This document shows, piece by piece, positions 27,085-37,971 of a stretch of DNA of 64,000 nucleotides (its first letter is position 1; each line of letters opens with the position of its first letter). Source of the DNA: Roseibium aggregatum IAM 12614 (GTDB lineage Bacteria; Pseudomonadota; Alphaproteobacteria; Rhizobiales; Stappiaceae); contig NZ_AAUW01000027.1 in assembly GCF_000168975.1 (NCBI RefSeq), forward strand, positions 31,190-95,189, in the 5' to 3' direction. The notes beneath the pieces were generated by a model. It ran no database searches and had not been told where the DNA came from. It was given only the letters and a program-made list of their open reading frames with translations. The position numbers were made by a program, and so were the translations under genes.

Positions 27085-27900
27085 AAGTTCATGAGGGAAC
27101 ACAATAGGTTGCCAGTCTGCGTGTCATGACCCTGATGCTGGCGATAGTGACCCATGCGGTGGCGCTTTCGATGGATTTCTCCCAGTCCCTTGCCAGCATG
27201 CGGCATCGTCCAAACCAGCCGAACGTGCGTTCCACCACCCATCTGCGGGGTAGGGCGTGGAAGCCCTTGGCAGCATCAGACCGCTTAAGGCTGTTCGTGC
27301 ATGGTCCATGCGCCGCAGACGATCAATGTGCTGCTGAGCTTATCGCCTTCGTAGCCGCCGTCGGCGAAGACATGGCGTAGCCAGGGGAACCGGTGCCGGA
27401 TGGTTTTCAGACATCGGGTGCACCATCCCGGTCCATGATGTCGGCGGCATGAACCAGCACGAACAACATCAGGTCAAGCGTGTCGGGGATGATATGGCGC
27501 TTGCGTCCCTTGATCTACTTGCCCTCGTCATAGCCGGAAATACCCCCGCTTTCCGTGGTTTTATCCGACTGACTGTCAATAACACCGGCTATTGGAGGGG
27601 GCGCGCGTCCTTCCAGTTCTCGCGTGGCGGCGACAAGGATGTGGTTGAAGGTCTGCCAAAGACCGGTATCGCGCCAGCAAGAGAAATAGCCTCGCACCGT
27701 GGGGGCCGGGGGAAAGTCTTTCGGAAGTGCCCGTCACTGACAGCCGTTGCCGGCGACATAAAGGATCGCGTTCATCACTTCCCTCATGTTGGTCGTCCGC
27801 GGTCGCCCGCCATGCTTGGCCACAGGGATCAATGGTGCTACGACCGCCCATTCCCGTTCCGTCAAATCGCTTGTCTAACGCAGAGCGTCGCGGTTAGGCT
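27085..27900 (-). pseudogene. IS5-family (IS427 group) transposase, degenerate
   Basis: Minus strand pieces LTEREWAVVAPLIP, GYFSCWRDTGLWQTF, GVIDSQSDKTTESGG, KGRKRHIIPDTLDLMLFV and RRWVVERTFGWFGRCR appear in order with several stops and frameshifts. Whole length of the family is represented. Confidence 0.8.
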
Positions 27901-28322
27901 GTTTGCGAGTGATGTTACTCCAGGGTATTCGATCCACAATCTTCTCGACAAAGACGGTTGAATCACAATCCTTTGATAGTACACAACTACTTTTAAATCC
28001 GGCTCTCAGAGACTTGGACCTGTCACAGTTTGGTTCCGCTCCGAGTTCTCATTTAAGCGGCCCTGGCTTCGAATGCCAATGGGCTATTCCATGCCAGAGC
28101 CGAGTGCCTTCTGCGCGGATTGTAGAAGCCATTGATGTATTCAAAGATGGCCATTTCAGCTTCGCGGCGACAGACCCATGATTTCTGCCACAGCAACTCG
28201 GCCTTGATCGTTTTGAAGAAGGTTTCCACGGCGGCGTTGTCAAAGCAGTTTCCAGTTCCGCTCATTGAGACCTGGAAGCCATGCTGGCGCAGAAGCTTCT
28301 GATAGTCGTGAGAGCAATATTG

Positions 28323-29781
28323 GGCAGATTCAACCGGTCGTCGCAACACCCTTGATTATATCTTGTTTGAGCAACTGGTCGAGAGCCTCTGCAGGTGTGC
28401 GCCAGCCCAACGTTTTTCGGGGCCTGGTATTCAGAGCATGCGCTACAGCGCTTAATTCATCGACCCCATGCTGGCTTAGATCCGTGCCTTTCGGAAAGTA
28501 CTGGCGCAGCAAGCCGTTGGTGTTTTCGTTGCTCCCGCGCTGCCAGGGGCTTTGAGGGTCGCAGAAGTATATCTCGAGGCCGGTGTCGATACGGAGCTGT
28601 GCATGCTGAGCCATCTCCGCACCCTGATCCCAAGTCAATGATTGGCGGAGATGTGCCGGCAGATCCATGATGGTTCCGGCGATGGCATCGCGGACCGCTT
28701 CAGCACCATGTCCGGCAAGTGCTGGGCCGTTTTTGACAGACTAATCCTTCCCATGCGTTCCATTCGTGGGAGGTGTTGGAGCATTGTGAACCGTGTCGTA
28801 CGTTCGACCGGCGGGCCGATCGCTGAGCTGCCGAGACCGAGAATGAGATCCCCCTCCCAGTGACCGGGCACTGCTCTGTCGCCTATCTCAGGCGGACGAT
28901 CACTGATCATGAAAGCATCTGCGAAGAAGGACTTGCCTCGGTTACGAGCACGTTCGCGGGGCAAATGCAGCGCTCGTCCAGAGCGCAGACAGGCCGATAG
29001 CTCTCGCTTCAAGGCGCCTCGGCCCTGAATGTAGAGCGCCTGATAGATGGCTTCGTGGCTGATGCGCATGGTCGGGTTCTCGGGAAAGTCCAGCTTCAGA
29101 CGCCGCGCAATTTGTTCCGGGCTCCAAGCTGTGGACCAGCGTCGACTTTGCCGATGAACAGCCCGTCGTCCTTTCCATACCACGACTGGGCCATCGAAGG
29201 CGATGCCGTCGGGCATTGCAATCCGTCCGGCGAGCCGGTCTTGCACATAGTCACGGAGGACAGGATTGGTTGTCAGCTTTGCCGCCTTCGGCCGCCGTGC
29301 TGCTCGATCAGCATGCCACTGCGCGGTAATGGCTCGATAGTCGAAGTCGCCGCCGCGCGTCGCCGAATTGCGCCTGATCTCACGCGAAATTGTGCTGGGA
29401 GACCGCCCCAGCTTGCGCGCTATAGCACGCACTCCCGTGCTCCGCGCGCATTCCAAAGCAATTTCCTCCCGTTCCCGAAACGAAAGGTTTCGACTCGCGA
29501 GTGGTGCCGTTGCGGGCGAAAGGTGTGTTGGAGGCATGCCACCTGAACTCCGAAACCACTGGATACCAACGGGACCGGAGACGCCGGCTTCGGCGGCGGC
29601 TTCTTCACTGGACAGACCCGACGCCACTCCTTGCCAAAACCGGTACAGGTTCTCACGCTGCCATGCCGGTGGCCGCCCAGGCGAGGACAATTTGTGCCGC
29701 ATTGAGCGTTCTGATTTCCGTCTTCCTGTACCCATCAACACCTCCTGTAGCGGGGTGTTGCGACGACCGGTTGAATCTGCC
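28323..29781 (-). mobile_element. IS30-family element inserted in IS3
   Basis: Inverted ends GGCAGATTCAACCGGTCGTC and TTG target duplications (28320-28322, 29782-29784). Carries one transposase gene with a frameshift. Confidence 0.88.
28330..29735 (-). pseudogene. IS30-family transposase with frameshift
   Basis: N-terminal HTH (LSFREREEIALECARSTGVR, KLGRSPSTISREIRR), then HWEGDLILG with the first catalytic Asp. Frame shifts near 28660; the second part has SLTWDQGAEMAQH and SPWQRGSNENTNGLLR with the other acidic residues. A programmed shift is not excluded, but most IS30 transposases are single-frame. Confidence 0.85.
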
Positions 29782-30238
29782 TTGGCTGCCGCGGTCCGTG
29801 TGGTGAATGCAGCCCTTGGGCGGGCGGCGCAGGGCAATGGCCATGTTCAGGGCCCGGATGGCCAGATCCCGTTTCAACCGGTTGCTCACGGCCCAACCGA
29901 TGACACGTCTGGAATGCAGGTCTAGGATGACAGCCAAGTAGAGCCAGCCTTCCCGGGTCCACACATAACTGATGTCACCAGCCCATTTCCGGTTCGGCCG
30001 GTCAGCAGAAAAGTCCCGCTTCAGCAGATTTGGCGCAATGTTGAACCTGTGATTGCTGTCCGTTGTCGCCTTGAACTTCTTGTTCCTTTTCACGGTGATC
30101 GCGTTCTCACGCATCAACCGTCCAACACGCCGATGGCCGACATCAAGTCCGAGCTCCTTTAGCTCTTCGGTCATGCGAGGACGCCCGTAGCTGCCAAGCG
30201 CAAGCCGTCGCCGGGAAAGCCGGTACCACTCCCGGGAA

Positions 30239-31026
30239 AAACAAAACGGGCAGTTAAGAGCGCGGGGAGCGCAAAGTTAAATCGAGATTTCTACAAAGAA
30301 ATACTCGAAGTACAAGAGAATAGAACAGGCGGTCGACTTAGACTTCAGGGAAGTGCCGAATGGGGATCTACGGAGTTAAGAGAGTATCTGGATCAGGAAG
30401 GAGATTTCGCAATAGATCTGGAGCACGGTTTTTTTCATTTCGATCTCCCAAGTGAAATAAGAGAGGTGTATAAATACAGGGTTTACATAAATCCTAGGAA
30501 GGCACACGCCTCAACCATCATGAAACATGTTGTCGAAACGATAGTTGACAAGCCGGAGGAATATCCAGGTAATTGCGGCGCTAAGATAGCCGGCCCGGCC
30601 GCGGTGCGCGCGGACGGAATTCTGATTTTCGTGAGTCGCAAAGAAACCATGAATAAAATCATCGAAAATCTTGAAAACTATCAAGCCGATAATCGGGATA
30701 AATTCAATTCTCGGAACCCGAGAATGACCAGGCCTGTCGAAGGGGCGGTTGGTATTTCAACGGCCTGTGAACCGAGCAAGCGGATGATGAACGCGCTCAA
30801 ATCGAAATTGTTGTCAGCGCTTAAGGAAGAAGAGATTGCCGAATATGTCAAACCTAAACAAAAACTCAGCTTCAGCCGAACACGCTTGCTTGCGATCGAT
30901 TTGAGCATGCGGCTGGCCGAATGGCCGACGAAAACACAAGACGACAAAATACTAGAGAATAAAATTCTGGAAGTGTTTGCCGAGATAGGGATCGATAGTC
31001 AGGACCCATCAGAAGAGACAGAGTGA
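30239..31026 (+). pseudogene. HopA1-family T3SS effector, N-terminally truncated
   Basis: Open from the IS3 junction to the stop at 31026 (about 260 codons; a GTG at 30466 begins a shorter frame). Contains YKYRVYINPRKAHASTIMKH, NCGAKIAGPAAVRADGILIF, RMTRPVEGAVGIS and SFSRTRLLAIDLS, the ordered conserved blocks I associate with the HopA1 effector family of Pseudomonas syringae. GC is lower than the flanks. No start signal remains and the N-terminal secretion signal is gone, so it should be non-functional. It shows this replicon once carried a further T3SS effector. Confidence 0.68.
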
Positions 31027-31032
31027 ACCTGC

Positions 31033-31795
31033 CACTGAACTTTCATCCAGCCGGGACCGGAGCCCGATTGGTTTTTACGCCATTTGGCGCAGGTTGAGCA
31101 ATCGCCGGACGCGCAGAGCTGTCAGATCGCGTAGCGGGTCGGGCGATTGCGGTGGTCACGGTCCGGGCGTAGTCGGCCGGGGTCTGATAGTCCAACGCCG
31201 AGTGTGGGCGTTCGGTGTTGTAGTCGGCAGCCCACGCGGCGATCACGACACGTGCGTGGGCCGTGTTGCAAAACATGGTCTCGTTGAGCAGTTCGTCACG
31301 CATGCGACCGTTGAAACTCTCCACAAAACCATTTTGCATCGGTTTACCCGGTGCAATGTAGTGCCATTCGATCCGGTGCTCGGAACACCACCGCAGGATG
31401 GCATTCGAGGTCAGTTCCGTGCCGATGTCAGAGACAACCATTCCAGGCTTCCCGCAGCGCTCGATCAAGGTAGTGAGTTCACGCGTCACTCGGCGTCTCG
31501 AAATAGAAGTGTCGGGGATCGCCGCAAGGCATTCGCGGGTAACGTCGTCGACCACATTGAGCACCCGAAAACGCTGGCCATTGGCCAACTGGTCATGAAC
31601 GAAATCCAGCGACCATCGTGCGTTGGGGCTCGCCTCGACCAGGATCGGGGCTCGCGTTCCGATAGCCTTGCGCCGGGCCTTCCGCTTGCGCACGGTCGCG
31701 GTAGAGCCGATAGATCCGGTTGATGCCGATGATCTGCTCGTCCGTGAATCTCGTTCGCTTCATTGTCCGTCCTCAAGTTTGGCGGACTCTAATCG
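31033..31795 (-). pseudogene. IS3-family element with internal deletion
   Basis: Starts at 31762 as OrfA (MKRTRFTDEQIIGI), jumps to the middle of OrfB (NRIYRLYRDR...), then has ARWSLDFVHDQL, SDIGTELTSNAILRW and MQNGFVESFNGRMRDELL (DDE). Most of orfA and the start of orfB were deleted and the frame shifts at the join near 31700. Confidence 0.83.
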
Positions 31796-31796
31796 A

Positions 31797-31930
31797 CGAT
31801 GGAGGAAATATCCCGTGGCAGGTCAGAGTCCATATGGAACCGGAAATACGCCTCAACAGAGCAGGCAATGACTTCACGCGGATAACGAAAGCCCTTCAGG
31901 CGGAGGCGGGGAGCCCGGTATTTTGATGCT
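31797..31930 (-). pseudogene. IS6-family transposase, N-terminal fragment
   Basis: Minus strand KYRAPRLRLKGFRYPREVIA followed by VEAYFRF, the start of an IS6/IS26 transposase, cut after about 40 residues. The only other IS6 copy is at 62589-63333. Confidence 0.6.
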
Positions 31931-32048
31931 CAATCGTCCACACGGCCAATCTTGCAACAAAGCAACAATCAACATGGCAATGCCGTCATAATCGACACAC
32001 CTCGAACTTCAGGTCATTCCCGACAAAACGCCGAAATATCGACCCGCC

Positions 32049-32091
32049 TGTACTATTTGACACCGCGGGACCTGGCGGATGAGCCTAAGAA
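32049..32091 (+). promoter_or_regulatory. possible activator palindrome and -10, target unclear
   Basis: TGTACT-ATTT-GACACC (32049-32064), two mismatches from TGTG/CACA, and TAAGAA at 32086-32091, 30 bases past the centre. Downstream there is a weak 65-codon frame (32166-32363) and a CCTCCCC-containing hairpin (about 32225-32275) without a T-run. Confidence 0.3.
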
Positions 32092-33024
32092 GACTGTCGC
32101 TGGCCAGTGTTTTCCGAGCCTTGGCGAGCCTCTTAATGCTCCAGAATAGAGCCTTGCGTAAGTGAATGACTGAAGGCTCGAACCAAATGGCAAGGACGAT
32201 CGTGTTGAAATGCATCGCTTGCGGGGAAGAGGGCGGGGGTATGTGCCTCCCCGCACTCGCTCGCCCCTCTTCCGTATCACCGGCGACGCGACCATCCGGC
32301 CGCTGCCGCAAGGTGCCCATGTCCGGCACTCTTGATCTGCACGATAGGTGGGAAGCGTTGTGAGCCGTCTTGACAACCTGATCCGTCCAGCCCCCGGCAC
32401 GCCCTTCCTCCGGAAGCTGCGGACTGTGAAGTCTCGCGTTTAGACGATGATTTCAAGGCTCTTTTGTGGTGCGTCAACCGCATGTCGACGCGCCAGGAAG
32501 TATTGCTCAGGGAGGTGCGGTCATTGAACAGAACATCAGAAAGCCGCGACAGCTCAGCGCAATACGATGCTTTTCCTTTTCACTCCTGGCGGTCGCGCTG
32601 GGGCTTCTTCTGTACGTGGCCGAAGTCCGGTTTTCTCGGTTTCATCTGAGGGCTGTTGAGAATTAGGAGTTCGTGCCGGACCTTGTTGCATTAAAGCAGG
32701 TCTAGCTGTACAGCCTCAACAGATTGTCCGTGGTCATGTTGAGTCGACTGATCGGCGTTTTCGATTTTAGACTGCCGTATCGGCGTTTTTCATTGTACTA
32801 CTCGACGACGGAACACCTACGGGACCAGTGATGAGCGCGGGCTTCTTTATCCTTGGCCTCCCTGGGCTTGGCAACAGGTTCATATCCACGAGGTAAACGA
32901 GAAGGCGGGTGTGGCGGTCTTCCGTTGCAGTCTTTCTGGTCGGGCGTCGGATCGATTGCTGGAAGCTCCGGCCTGGGTGTTCGACCGGGCGCCAGCATGA
33001 CCTGGCATATGGCGGTAGCGCCGC
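32092..33024. other. no recognisable gene
   Basis: Short open frames on both strands, none with a known family. The part after about 32700 leads into the recombinase cassette. Confidence 0.4.
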
Positions 33025-33240
33025 ATGTCAATTTTACGGCAATTCGCGCGCTTGCCGACGACATACCAATTCGATCTGTTCTCGACACCAAACGATGCCG
33101 AGATGGAGCAGACGCCGCATTGGCAGGCGCTGCCCGCCGAGACGCGTCGATCCGTGAAGAGGTTGATGATCCGCCTGATCCTGAGCCACATCGACGGCGA
33201 GCCCGCCTTGCAGCGTGAGGGCACGGATCATGATGCATGA
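33025..33240 (+). CDS. small protein preceding a serine recombinase
   Basis: 71 residues (MSILRQFARLPTTYQFDLFS ... MEQTPHWQALPAETRR). Small proteins of this kind occur directly upstream of this group of large serine recombinases; here the stop codon overlaps the recombinase start (ATGCATGA), indicating one operon. Role unknown. Confidence 0.55.
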   Translation: MSILRQFARLPTTYQFDLFSTPNDAEMEQTPHWQALPAETRRSVKRLMIRLILSHIDGEPALQREGTDHDA

Positions 33241-33835
33241 GAAGATCAGACCGCACCATCTGGAGCGCAAAGCCATCTTGTATGTCCGGCAGTCGTCTGC
33301 TCATCAGGTTCTGTACAACCGCGAGAGCAGCACGCTTCAATATGCGATGCGTGATCGCCTGACGGCGCTCGGTTGGTCCCGCATTGAGACGGTCGATGAC
33401 GGTCTTGGTTGTTCTGCCGCCGGCGGCGTCGTACGCGCCGTTTTCGACCGGATGGTCGCCGAGGTCTGCCTTTGCAAGATCGGCGCGGTCGTTGCGCGGG
33501 AAGTGTCTCGGTTTGCTCGCAACAGCCGCGACTGGCAACAACTCATCGAGATGTGCCGGGTGGTCGACACGGTACTGATTGCCCAGGAGACGGTCTATGC
33601 GCCGCGCCAGGGCAATGACCGTCTGCTTTTAGGGCTGAAGGGGAAGCCTCAATGTGTGTGAACTCGATCTCTTGCGCCAGCGGTCGCACTCGTCAGGCTT
33701 TGATGTGGTTCCTCTCGCATGACCTCGATTTGCCGGCCAAACCCAACAATGGTGATGTGGTCTAGCGCAGGCCTAACTAAGCGACCACCCACCGGATGAT
33801 CGAGTACCCGGTCTACGGTGGCGCCTAGCCGAAGG
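33233..33835 (+). pseudogene. large serine recombinase, frameshifted and truncated
   Basis: MHEKIRPHHLERKAILYVRQ followed by SSAHQ: resolvase-type N-terminal domain with the catalytic Ser just after YVRQ, and VAREVSRFARNSRDWQQL. Frame breaks near 33640 (GLKG), then ALMWFLSHDLDLPAKPNNGD and THRMIEYPVYGGA in shifted frame. The DNA-binding C-terminus is missing. Confidence 0.82.
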
Positions 33836-33910
33836 GAGCTAGAGTCCATAAGGACCGCCTTGATAAGGTTATGCCGCATCAATGCATTTCCAAGCTTATC
33901 TGTTCGGCTC

Positions 33911-34070
33911 CACCGTGTTGCGCAAATCACGAGCCGGGCCGCAGTGGTCTCTTACCCGGATTTTGGCATCATGAGACACGCTCGAACGTAGGGTGAACGG
34001 CATTCACAAACTTCAGAAGCAAGGAAACGCCGAGCAACTAGGCACGAAACCCGATTAATGCGATAAGGTC
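33911..34070. mobile_element. 160-bp miniature (MITE-like) derivative of the IS5 element
   Basis: About 81 bp of one end (CACCGTGTTGCGCAAATCAC...) joined directly to about 79 bp of the other end (...CCCGATTAATGCGATAAGGTC) of the IS5 element found complete at 47947-49047. The whole transposase gene is deleted; the join is near 33992. Both termini remain, so it could be mobilised in trans. Confidence 0.82.
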
Positions 34071-34341
34071 GCCTTGACCAGGTCATTGACGGAGCGGGTC
34101 GGGCGAAGCGGCCACTGCGAGAAAGACATGCGGTCTTACAGAGCATTGATCATGACGCGTCTGCCGAGCCCTTTCCGGTTGCCGGTGAGGCTGGTCGCGC
34201 GGAGCGGCCCCGTTGGCCGGACAAACAGCCGGGCGAAGTCCGGCGGGAGGGAAGAGTCCGCCGGAGCATGCCGGATAATTCCGGCACCTGAACGTGGGTG
34301 TCCCTTTCCCGCAATTATGCGGCACAGACGGCGAGGGCCGC
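34071..34341. other. no recognisable gene
   Basis: Spacer between the miniature element and the SH3-protein stop. An open frame runs on the plus strand but is mostly antisense to the SH3 gene. Confidence 0.4.
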
Positions 34342-35019
34342 TTAGCCCCGGCGACCCGCGGCTTTCCGCGATCCGCCGCTGTTTCTGGCTTCCCGTGAGC
34401 CGCGGGAGTTCCCTGCGCTTCGCGACTTGCCGGAGCCCGGGCCAAAGCTGAACTTGTTGACTTTGATCTCACCGCGCCGGTTCTTCTTGACGTTCACGCC
34501 TTTGCAAGTCCCCTCGGAACAACCGGCGGCCGTGACGCCTGACGTTCCCGGGCGGATGTTGATGGCACCGCAGCCCTTGTCCGTGCAACCGACCACCGTT
34601 TTACCGTTCTTGCCGGAAACCTTGAACGCGTTGAAGGAACCGTGATTGCCGTTGTGGCCGCCATTGTGGTGATCGTCGAAATTGATGACCGTGATCCCGA
34701 GGGACGTGCTGACGGCGGGCGTGACGACGACAAGCTGATTATTATATCCGATCTTCAAATAACGGGCGGAAACCCAGCCGCGTTTGTAACCGAAACCGAC
34801 ATCGCACCAGGTGGCGGCGGCGGTGCAGCCAAAGACTTTCACCGAGGCGTTTCCCGTCAGAACGTTGATGACCGGATACCGCGTGCTGGGACCGGCACGC
34901 ATGTTCAGAGCGCTGACGGTGACCGCCGTTTCGGTGGATGCATGACCAGGTGTCAGTGCCGCAAGACTCATCATGAGGAAAGATGCCGTCGCTATCGGCA
35001 AGGTTTTATAGCTTGTCAC
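34342..35019 (-). CDS. secreted SH3-domain protein with paired Cys motifs
   Basis: 225 residues. Signal peptide (MTSYKTLPIATASFLMMSLA, cleavage near GHA), then a bacterial SH3 (SH3b) domain: VSALNMRAGPSTRYPVINVL, CDVGFGYKRGWVSARYLKI. After a His/Asn/Gly-rich linker come two C-x4-C motifs (GCTDKGCG and GCSEGTCKG) and a basic Ser/Arg/Gly tail. SH3b domains usually bind peptidoglycan or cell-wall peptides. Paralogue at 61108-61701. An activator palindrome precedes it. Extra Cys pairs are not usual in SH3b proteins. Confidence 0.8.
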   Translation of the reverse strand: MTSYKTLPIATASFLMMSLAALTPGHASTETAVTVSALNMRAGPSTRYPVINVLTGNASVKVFGCTAAATWCDVGFGYKRGWVSARYLKIGYNNQLVVVTPAVSTSLGITVINFDDHHNGGHNGNHGSFNAFKVSGKNGKTVVGCTDKGCGAINIRPGTSGVTAAGCSEGTCKGVNVKKNRRGEIKVNKFSFGPGSGKSRSAGNSRGSREARNSGGSRKAAGRRG

Positions 35020-35080
35020 AATTAACTCTCCATATCAATAGGGAACCCGGACCTACCGGGTGTACATGCCCCATATCGCG

Positions 35081-35123
35081 AATGTAGTTCCTTTAACGAT
35101 CAGTGCTTGTGACGCGCGGCACA
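35081..35123 (-). promoter_or_regulatory. activator palindrome and -10 of the SH3-protein gene
   Basis: Minus strand TGTGCC-GCGC-GTCACA (+ 35108-35123), both TGTG and CACA exact. TACATT (+ 35081-35086) begins 30 bases after the centre. Leader of about 54 bases to the ATG at 35019. Confidence 0.6.
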
Positions 35124-35149
35124 TGGGTCAGTTCTCAGTGAAAAAATCG

Positions 35150-36450
35150 GGCTCTACCGGGTCAGTCCTCGGCTCTGACGCACTTTTACTGGCGTACAGA
35201 TCTTATGGTTCGCCAATCAATCTCGCCTGGAGCAGATCGAGTTTTGCTCGTCCGTACATTTTGCGCTTGATGAGCTTCAGGCACGTGATCTGTCCCTCAG
35301 TTTGCGCATTCGACCAAGTAGAGGCGATAGCGTTCCGGACGGCGTCAATATCCTTATCGACGCCGTTGGCGAAGGATCCAACTAAGCTGTTCTTGGCTGT
35401 TTCGAGCCCCTTCGTCCCACCACCGGCTGTTAAGCCACGGCAGCCAGCTATCGAGCGAGCTGGGTCGTGTTCGAAAGACATAAAGGCGCTGGCCTCTTAA
35501 TACGTCGCGGACAAGTTTCCGGCTATGACCGGTTTGCCGCACGATCTGGCGAATGGGAATTCCATCTTTCGACAGCGTCCGGATCGCCTCGTTCGTCTCC
35601 TGCCGGCGCAGATATCCGTCGTATTGCAACTTTTCCGCATAAGTCAAAAGCTTGGGGTCAACGACATTGCTGCCGACCGCTTGCCTGATCTGGCGCATCG
35701 ACCTGCCGACAGCATCGAAAAAGGCCCGGCTGGAATTCTCCATAAGATGCTAACGGTCGGCGACCTGCTCTGCATCAGGCAGGGCCTTCGCGATGGCCTC
35801 ACCATAGCCGCCACCCCGGTCGCGAGCGACGATCGATATCGACGGATGTTGGGCAAGCCATGATCGAGATGTATCCAGCGCCCGATCCGGCAAGAGGGAG
35901 ACAGGCCTCCGCCGTTCCAGGTCGCAAACGATTGTTCCGTAGGTCTGGCCGCGTCGAAAGGCAAAGTCATCAATGCCTACGACAGGGAGATCATCGCTGC
36001 GATCGGCAATACGCCGGCGAACCACCCGCAGCAGTGTATCGTTGCTCACCGGCATCATGAGGCGATTGGCAAACGCGGCGGCCGGTCCGCCGCCGAGTGC
36101 CAGGCCGAGATGGTGGACGATCGTCTCCAGCCGTTGGGTACGCCGACTATAGCGAGCCAATACGTCGCAATCCAACTGTTCGCAGAAGATGCGCCGACCG
36201 CACAGGACGGCATCGCACCAAAACCAGCCTGCGACTATAATCAGCTGGACAAGGCGCCCGGAAAGCGGAAGGTCAGCAGGTCGGCGCACATATCGGCTTT
36301 GAACTCTTCTGCTCACTCTCCTGCAGTCCGGACATGTTCTCGAAGGTTGGCGCGACCGCAATTGGATCTGAATGCTATTAGCTACAACCTTCACATCATC
36401 AACTGAAAAGCCGTCAGGCGCGAGACACGCGCACTGAAGTCGATGTCGCA
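35150..36450 (-). pseudogene. ISL3-family transposase, degenerate
   Basis: Minus strand from about 36421: MRHRLQCACLAPDGFSVDDV, zinc-finger CPDCRRVSRRVQSRYVRR, VGIDDFAFRRGQTYGTI, ARDRGGGYGEAIAKALPDAE, then TAG for Trp before HLMENSSRAF, a frameshift, and the C-terminal SNAQTEGQITCLKLIKRKMY. Left end GGCTCTACCGGGTCAG at about 35150. Confidence 0.85.
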
Positions 36451-36590
36451 TAAGCTGATCCTCCAGTGAATCAGCGAAAGCCTGCCTTCCAACAGCAGCA
36501 AATGTGATGGTGTGGAACGGCGCTTCGCACCGGCATTGGGGATGCCTATTGTGGTGACGCCAATCGCCACAAGACAGAAGGAACCGTTCC

Positions 36591-37622
36591 ATGGAAAAGA
36601 TTACCACGATCGGACTGGACTTGGCCAAGTCGGTCTTTCAGGTCCGTGCCATTACTGAAAGCGGAAACGTTGCTGTCCGACGTCTATTGCGAAGATCACA
36701 GGTTTTGGACTTCTTTCGCCATATGGAGCCATGCCTTGTCGGGATTGAGGCTTGCGGAAGCGCCCACTACTGGGCGAACGCCATCGGCGAATTCTGCCAT
36801 ACGGTGCGGTTGATGCCGTCGGCCTATGTGAAGCCCTACGTAAAGCGGAATAAAACCGACGCAGCCGATGCGGAAGCAATCTGTGAGGCGGTAACGCGCC
36901 CGACGATGCGCTTCGTACCAGTCAAATCACCTGAGGAACAAGCGGCTGGGATGGTGTTGAAAACGCGAGAGTTACTTGTTCGCCAGCGAAGCCAAACTGC
37001 TAATGCACTGCGTGCCCACATGGCTGAACTCGGTATCATCGCTGCCACCGGCATGACCAGCATTGCCAAGCTTGTTGCAATACTGCACGATGATCAGGAC
37101 AGACGCCTGCCTGTTTCGGCTCGGGCCGCGCTTTTGGAGATGGCCGATCAAATTGAAAGGCTCACAGAAAGAATTGAGAAGCTGGACACCAAGATTGTCG
37201 CGGCGGTGAAGGCCGATGATGCCGCTCGTCGTTTGACTACCATGCCCGGCGGCGGCCCTATTATCGCTGCGACCGTTCGCGCCACCGTCCAGGATCCTGC
37301 AGCCTTCCGGACCGGGCGGGATTTGGCCGCCTGGATCGGCATCATACCAAGGTCGAACTCGAGCGGAGGCAAGGAGCGAGTCAGGAAGATCTCGAATAGG
37401 GGCAACAAGCAATTGCGCACCCTGCTCATTGTCGGTGCGACGTCGATCCTCAAGCAAGCCCGCAGAGGCGCCAAACTACCCGCCTGGGTCTTATCCTTGA
37501 TGGCGCGCTGCCCTTACAAAGTGACCGCAGTGGCGCTGGCCAACAAGATGGCGCGTACCATATGGGCGCTTCTCGTCAAAGGCGGCACATACCGAGCTCC
37601 GGCCATCATGGCGACACCTTAG
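36591..37622 (+). CDS. IS110-family transposase (IS1111 group), intact
   Basis: 343 residues. DEDD domain (TIGLDLAKSVFQVRAI, GIEACGSAHYWANAIG, KRNKTDAADAEAICEA) and C-terminal transposase_20 domain (LTTMPGGGPIIAATVRA, DLAAWIGIIPRSNSSGGKER). Full length for the group, no stops. Flanking 200-340 bp on each side are non-coding and likely belong to the element. Confidence 0.93.
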   Translation: MEKITTIGLDLAKSVFQVRAITESGNVAVRRLLRRSQVLDFFRHMEPCLVGIEACGSAHYWANAIGEFCHTVRLMPSAYVKPYVKRNKTDAADAEAICEAVTRPTMRFVPVKSPEEQAAGMVLKTRELLVRQRSQTANALRAHMAELGIIAATGMTSIAKLVAILHDDQDRRLPVSARAALLEMADQIERLTERIEKLDTKIVAAVKADDAARRLTTMPGGGPIIAATVRATVQDPAAFRTGRDLAAWIGIIPRSNSSGGKERVRKISNRGNKQLRTLLIVGATSILKQARRGAKLPAWVLSLMARCPYKVTAVALANKMARTIWALLVKGGTYRAPAIMATP

Positions 37623-37971
37623 GAAAAGAATGCCTGGCGTTCCGGCGTCGGGATGAAGTGGCAATGTACGTAAGCGTGATGAACCCGAGGGGCGACACCT
37701 CGATGCCGGTCAGACCGTCTGACTCAGTGCGCCATTGAGCGCGCAAATTTGATTAGGCGATCGGCATCGCGGATCTCATCGTGGCCAGCGGTCGATGACC
37801 GCGCTGATAGGCCGGACATACGACCGCACCGTCCGACGACGACTTACGCTAAAAGACCTTGCCAACCGGGCCGTTCCACATATGAGTCATCGTGTAATCG
37901 CGGCTGCTTCCCTCGGACCTCGGCTGAGGTGCACATTTCTGGTTGTCGGATCCTGAAGGAAGGAAGCAGCC
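37623..37971. other. spacer between two IS110 elements
   Basis: No gene. Probably the 3' end of the first IS110 and the 5' leader of the second; the leaders of IS110 elements can encode guide RNAs. Confidence 0.4.

Larger units (their letters stand above)
28050..30238 (-). mobile_element. IS3-family element split by IS30 and 5'-truncated
   Basis: orfB is in two parts: 29785-30238 (RRRLALGSYGRP ... GDISYVWT, first Asp, to IHHTDRGSQ) and 28053-28319 (YCSHDYQKLLRQHGFQVSMS, FDNAAVETFF with the Glu, to RRRHSALAW). They join cleanly if the IS30 at 28323-29781 is removed. The start of the element, including orfA, was lost at the junction with the HopA1-like gene. Confidence 0.85.

Noticed and set aside
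32092..32280. A sixth small RNA downstream of the 32049 site
   Set aside because: The site has two mismatches and the CCTCCCC hairpin lacks a T-run; listed only as a possible promoter.
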